A stretch of 64,000 nucleotides of DNA from assembly GCA_036268355.1 (NCBI GenBank), contig DATAUG010000261.1:1-64000 (forward strand), written 5' to 3'. Of the stretch, positions 60,715 through 64,000 are shown one piece after another. A model generated the notes under the pieces. The model saw nothing but the letters and a program-made list of their open reading frames with translations. It made no database searches and had not been told where the DNA came from. Within the stretch, counting starts at the first letter, position 1. Each line of letters begins with the position of its first letter. A program made the position numbers and the translations under genes. The stretch is from DASQPJ01 sp036268355 (GTDB taxonomy: Bacteria; Actinomycetota; Actinomycetes; Sporichthyales; Sporichthyaceae).

Positions 60715-61458
60715 ATGAGGACTGAATGCGCCGCAAGCGAGAGCCTGTATCCGGAGTCCCTCGCCGGTGGATTCACCCATGTGGACGGCACGGTCGCGTT
60801 CTACTCGCGCGTGAATGCACTTCTGTCCCCGGACGCAGTGGTTGCAGACCTCGGCGCCGGACGTGGCTGCTTCCTCGAGGATCCGGTGGTCTACCGCCGC
60901 GAGTTGCGCCGCCTGCAGGGCAAGGTGGCGCGGGTCATCGGCCTGGACGTGGATTCCGCTGTCCTGACAAATCCAGCCGTCGACGAGGCCCACGTGGTCA
61001 CTGCGGGCGGATCATTCCCGTTGGCCGATTCCTCGGTCGACATGATTGTCTCCGATTTCACGTTCGAGCACGTCACGGAGCCGGGCCACGTCGGCCGCGA
61101 GATCGCGCGGGTCCTGCGCCCGGGCGGCTGGCTGTGCGCCCGAACCCCCAACCGGTTCGGATACATCGGCATACCGACACGCATCGTGCCCAATCGACTG
61201 CATGACCGGGTGCTCGCGCGGGTACAACCGGACAAGCAGCAGCAAGACACGTTCCCGACCGTCTACCGGCTGAATTCGACGCGGGATCTGCACCGGCACT
61301 TCCCGGAACGTGAATTCATGCACTGCACCTATACGGCGGACAGCGAACCGGCGTACTTCGGGAACTCGGCAACGGCGCGGCGAATCGCGCGGTCGGTCTC
61401 GAACCTGATTCCGGCGCCGTATCGCTCGGTACTGTACGTCTTCCTCCGGCGGAGATGA
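60715..61458 (+). CDS. Class I SAM-dependent methyltransferase
   Basis: 247 residues with the Rossmann motifs I (VVADLGAGRGCFLED), II (VARVIGLDVDSAVLTN), IV (VDMIVSDFTFEHVTEP) and VI (ARVLRPGGWLCARTPN), a Methyltransf_11 pattern. There is no target-specific signature; the location next to a polymerase and a tyrosine kinase suggests sugar or polysaccharide methylation. The ATG has no ribosome site; TACCAT (60703-60708) is 6 bases upstream, so it is probably leaderless. Base composition is slightly lower in GC than the neighbouring house-keeping genes. Confidence 0.82.
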   Translation: MRTECAASESLYPESLAGGFTHVDGTVAFYSRVNALLSPDAVVADLGAGRGCFLEDPVVYRRELRRLQGKVARVIGLDVDSAVLTNPAVDEAHVVTAGGSFPLADSSVDMIVSDFTFEHVTEPGHVGREIARVLRPGGWLCARTPNRFGYIGIPTRIVPNRLHDRVLARVQPDKQQQDTFPTVYRLNSTRDLHRHFPEREFMHCTYTADSEPAYFGNSATARRIARSVSNLIPAPYRSVLYVFLRRR

Positions 61459-61525
61459 ATTCGCACCGGTCGCCGGCCCTTCCCCGCGGAGTGGAACCTT
61501 CCGAGACCGGCCTGGCGGGCGTCTG

Positions 61526-62947
61526 TCAGACCTGCGAGGTGTCCGCCCCGGCTCGTCGGCTCAACAAATAAGCCATGGCCACGATCACGGCCAGTCGAGC
61601 GGTGGCTTGGAGGAGGGAGCCGCGAAGCAGAATCAATTCGTAGCCGATCAGGGTGGGGACGAGAATAGAACTCATCGAACACCGCCGCTCGAGCGCGGCG
61701 AACGTCGTCTCGGCTCGGCCGATCACCGCGCCGAAGAGCCCGAGCAGCGCGATGGTTCCGGGAATCCCGAAGTCGATGTAGCCCTCGGCCCACAACGGGG
61801 AGTCGATGTTCTGGTTCCCGAAGTTGATCTCGTTGGCGAGCAGGACGGCGGTATCCGTGGGCTTGCTCGGCCACACGGCCCGAGGAACCGGGAACAGCGC
61901 CGCTCCCAGCAACTGGCGCCCGTCGGTGTGCCCGTGGTGGTCTACGTAGAACACCGTGTTGGTGATGTCCTGTGCGCTTCCGTAGTCGGTTTTCGCCAGG
62001 TAGGCGCTCTCGAACCCGCCGCTCCAACCGCCACCGTCCTGGTAGCGGAATGCGTCCAGGAAGGGGAAAAACACCAGGGCAGTCAGCAGGAAACCGGCGA
62101 CGAGGCCGACCTGGAAGGCCGGGCGCGATATCCATCGACCGGACGCCACGAAGGTGATCAGGATCGTGGCCACCCAATACCGTGGCTGGGAGATCGGGTT
62201 GTTGATCAGCACGTTCACCACCAGCAGACCGCTGAATACGGCGAGCGCGAGAGGCCGTGACGAAAGCCGAAGGGCTCCGGAGGAGCGCAGCCGGAGCAAC
62301 CCGAACAGGCACATGAACGGCGCGCCACTGGCGAAGCCGACCAACAGGGCCCGCGATGCGGTGGTGTCCCCGACCGAAGCCAGATGACCGGCAACCTCTG
62401 CGCGGCTGGCGAACAGCGCCGAGACGCCGCCGTACGCCGACACGGAGTAGACCGAGCCCACCAGCGTGACCATCGACCACAACAGCGTGCGGCGGACGCT
62501 CAGATTCCGGCGCGCAGTCACCGTGGCCGTCTCGCCGGTGGGCCGGGAGGTGGCGACAGACCCGACCAGGTAGGCCAGGCAGCCGGCCAACACGATGATC
62601 TGTTGGCGTTCGACGTAGGAGTCGGGGACGTTCACCCCGAACGGATTCTCGGCCGCCGACAGTTGCACCGTCTGGACAATGCCGATGACGGCAAACGTGA
62701 ACAGCCAGAACACCAGGGATCCCAGGCGCGGCCGGTCCCGTCCGACGCAGGACGTCGCGCCCACGGCACTCATCAGGATGATCGTGTACTGGCCGACCTG
62801 GGTGGCACCGGAACGTTCACCGAGCGGATATTCGCAACAGAAGTACACGGCGATCGCGAGCAACAGCAGAAAGGTGACGATCCGTGGGGTGTGGTGGTCC
62901 TCGCGCAGCGCCTGCCCGGGCAGCGTCAACGGCTGGGTATACGCCAC
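61526..62947 (-). CDS. O-antigen polymerase/ligase-like (Wzy) membrane protein
   Basis: 473 residues with about ten to twelve hydrophobic helices and a large outside loop (about 290-390). The loop holds FFPFLDAFRYQDGGGWSGGFES and, after it, GAALFPVPRAVWPSKPTDTAV and NIDSPLWAEGYIDFGIPG, the pattern seen in Wzy-type polymerases of exopolysaccharide loci (R-x-W-P-x-K and E-x-Y-x-x-F-G). It would join oligosaccharide units on the outer face of the membrane. GTG 62947 has no ribosome site; TAATCT (62955-62960) is 7 bases before, so it is probably leaderless. It is convergent to the methyltransferase and divergent from the kinase gene. Confidence 0.8.
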   Translation of the reverse strand: MAYTQPLTLPGQALREDHHTPRIVTFLLLLAIAVYFCCEYPLGERSGATQVGQYTIILMSAVGATSCVGRDRPRLGSLVFWLFTFAVIGIVQTVQLSAAENPFGVNVPDSYVERQQIIVLAGCLAYLVGSVATSRPTGETATVTARRNLSVRRTLLWSMVTLVGSVYSVSAYGGVSALFASRAEVAGHLASVGDTTASRALLVGFASGAPFMCLFGLLRLRSSGALRLSSRPLALAVFSGLLVVNVLINNPISQPRYWVATILITFVASGRWISRPAFQVGLVAGFLLTALVFFPFLDAFRYQDGGGWSGGFESAYLAKTDYGSAQDITNTVFYVDHHGHTDGRQLLGAALFPVPRAVWPSKPTDTAVLLANEINFGNQNIDSPLWAEGYIDFGIPGTIALLGLFGAVIGRAETTFAALERRCSMSSILVPTLIGYELILLRGSLLQATARLAVIVAMAYLLSRRAGADTSQV

Positions 62948-63198
62948 AAGCCAGAGATTACGGACGTTCCGTCTCGCGTCCGGAGATCATTGGGCCGTAC
63001 GGGATCGCGCCACGCCGCCGCCGACCCGGCGCCGACCCAACGCCGTCAACCGTTCGGACGCGTCAGTGGCCGCAATGCTCACCCACCCCCAATGATCGAG
63101 CGGTGGCCGGCCGGCCGCCGTTCCCGTAGCCGGGAGAGGCGTGCCTCGGCGCCGGATGTCCGGACACGAAATGGCGTCCACTAGCGCAGGGGTTGTGG

Positions 63199-64000
63199 AT
63201 GAATCTGCGGGAGTACCTGACAATCATCCGCGAGCGATGGTTGATCGTGTCATTGACCGTCGGCTTGGCCGTGGGTCTGGGAGCGACGGCGGCATTTGCC
63301 AGTGCTCCCCAGTACCTTGCCTCGGTGCGCTTCTACATCTCCTCCCGGTATCTGGGCAACAACCTGAACGAAGCCCTGCAGGGTTCGTTGTTGTCCGAGC
63401 AGAAGATCAAGTCCTATGTCGACCTGGCCTCGGACCGCCGGATCCGGGAACAGGTCTCCCAGCAGGTGGGATTCCCGATCGCGGCCGGAGTCGTGACCGC
63501 CTCCTCCAAGGCGGACACCGTTCTGCTGACCCTCTCCGCGGTCGATCCGTCGCCGCGCCGTGCGCAGCAGATCGCGAACCTGGCGGCGAAGGACTTGGCA
63601 GATCTGGTGGCGGAGGTGGAGCGCCCCGACACCGGTCAGCCCGTCGTCGTCGCCCGCGAGATCCAGCCGGCTGCCCTGCCGACCATCCCCATCTCGCCGC
63701 ACAAGGGCGTCGACCTCGGGCTGGGCCTGATCCTCGGGCTGATGGCAGGCATCTGCCTTGCCCTGGTACGCCACAGCCTCGACCGCACGGTGAAGTCTCC
63801 GGAGGCTCTGGCGGAGCTGGCCGGCGCTCCCATTCTGGGCACCACGCAGTTCGACGCCAGCATCAGAACCCGGCCGCTGATCGTGCACGAACAGCCGCGT
63901 TCGCCTTCGGCCGAGGCGTTCCGGCAGTTGCGCACGAACCTGGAATACGTCGACCTGGACCACACCCACAAGGTGATGGTCGTGACCTCGGCGCTTCCGG
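63199..64000 (+). CDS. Polysaccharide co-polymerase/tyrosine autokinase (Wzz-BY-kinase), N-terminal part
   Basis: 267 codons are visible and the frame is open at the window end. Residues 1-40: MNLREYLTIIRERWLIVSLTV and a first TM helix, the Wzz start pattern. An outside domain follows (VRFYISSRYLGNNLNEALQG, VDLASDRRIREQVSQQVG). A proline-rich turn (PALPTIPISPHKGVD) and a second TM (LGLGLILGLMAGICLALV) come next, then PSAEAFRQLRTNLEYV and VMVVTSALP, where the Walker A motif of the kinase domain would begin just past the end. Such proteins set chain length and control export of capsule or exopolysaccharide. Confidence 0.9.
   Translation, partial: MNLREYLTIIRERWLIVSLTVGLAVGLGATAAFASAPQYLASVRFYISSRYLGNNLNEALQGSLLSEQKIKSYVDLASDRRIREQVSQQVGFPIAAGVVTASSKADTVLLTLSAVDPSPRRAQQIANLAAKDLADLVAEVERPDTGQPVVVAREIQPAALPTIPISPHKGVDLGLGLILGLMAGICLALVRHSLDRTVKSPEALAELAGAPILGTTQFDASIRTRPLIVHEQPRSPSAEAFRQLRTNLEYVDLDHTHKVMVVTSALP

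Overview
The window is 64 kb of high-GC, densely packed bacterial chromosome. The gene content points to an actinobacterium: a WhiG/FliA-type sigma factor, wax ester/diacylglycerol acyltransferases, an FprA-type ferredoxin reductase, mycothiol-linked maleylpyruvate isomerase folds, and the gene order ppa - dacB - DUF2342 protease - tilS - hpt - ftsH - folE - folP - folB - folK - DUF3180, which is also the order around Rv3628-Rv3605c of Mycobacterium tuberculosis. A WhiG-like sigma factor suggests a sporulating or mycelial lineage (Frankiales/Sporichthyaceae-like or similar), but the genus cannot be fixed from this sequence. No rRNA, tRNA, CRISPR array, prophage or complete insertion sequence was found.

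Layout. 0-3 kb: end of a type IV pilus locus (PilO-like, prepilin peptidase), a cyclic-nucleotide-binding protein and the WhiG-like sigma factor. 3.3-5.3 kb: citrate synthase and a small Ala-rich exported protein. 5.3-12.9 kb (minus): a translationally coupled storage-lipid operon (lipase, two WS/DGATs, glycerol-3-phosphate acyltransferase, HAD-lysophosphatidate acyltransferase). 12.9-16.1 kb: fprA, a DedA-like membrane protein and a maleylpyruvate isomerase-fold protein. 16.1-29.7 kb: an acyl-CoA catabolic region with acyl-CoA ligase, biotin-dependent acyl-CoA carboxylase, a TetR regulator, an AtuA-like DUF1446 protein, a phosphotransacetylase, a double NTF2-fold protein, a flavin reductase and an acyl-CoA dehydrogenase. 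Together these recall acyclic-terpenoid (Atu) degradation. 29.7-32.2 kb: orphan Vsr endonuclease and an MFS drug exporter. 32.3-37.5 kb (minus): methylmalonyl-CoA mutase mutA-mutB-meaB plus an RsbW-like kinase. 37.6-45.2 kb: assorted oxidoreductases, an MMPL transporter, a VOC protein and a Vgb-like lipoprotein. 45.3-57.6 kb: the conserved ppa-to-folK block. 57.9-64 kb: a membrane-anchored Hsp70-like coiled-coil protein and the edge of a polysaccharide locus (methyltransferase, Wzy-like polymerase, tyrosine autokinase cut by the window end).

Functional logic. The carboxylase, phosphotransacetylase and methylmalonyl-CoA mutase genes could feed acetyl-CoA, propionyl-CoA and succinyl-CoA into central metabolism next to citrate synthase, while the storage-lipid operon consumes acyl-CoA. 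Three promoters in the 21.6-25.7 kb region share a 20-bp near-palindrome that is a good candidate operator for the TetR protein.

The most unusual material is intergenic. There is a four-copy, 58-284 bp repeat family with 19-bp terminal inverted repeats whose arms co-vary. A 72-nt element bounded by GGGGTGACACCCC occurs at two loci, one of them carrying a 4 x 36-bp tandem array. Two 44-nt hairpins share only their outer ends. About nine genes look leaderless, with TANNNT 6-7 nt before the start codon.
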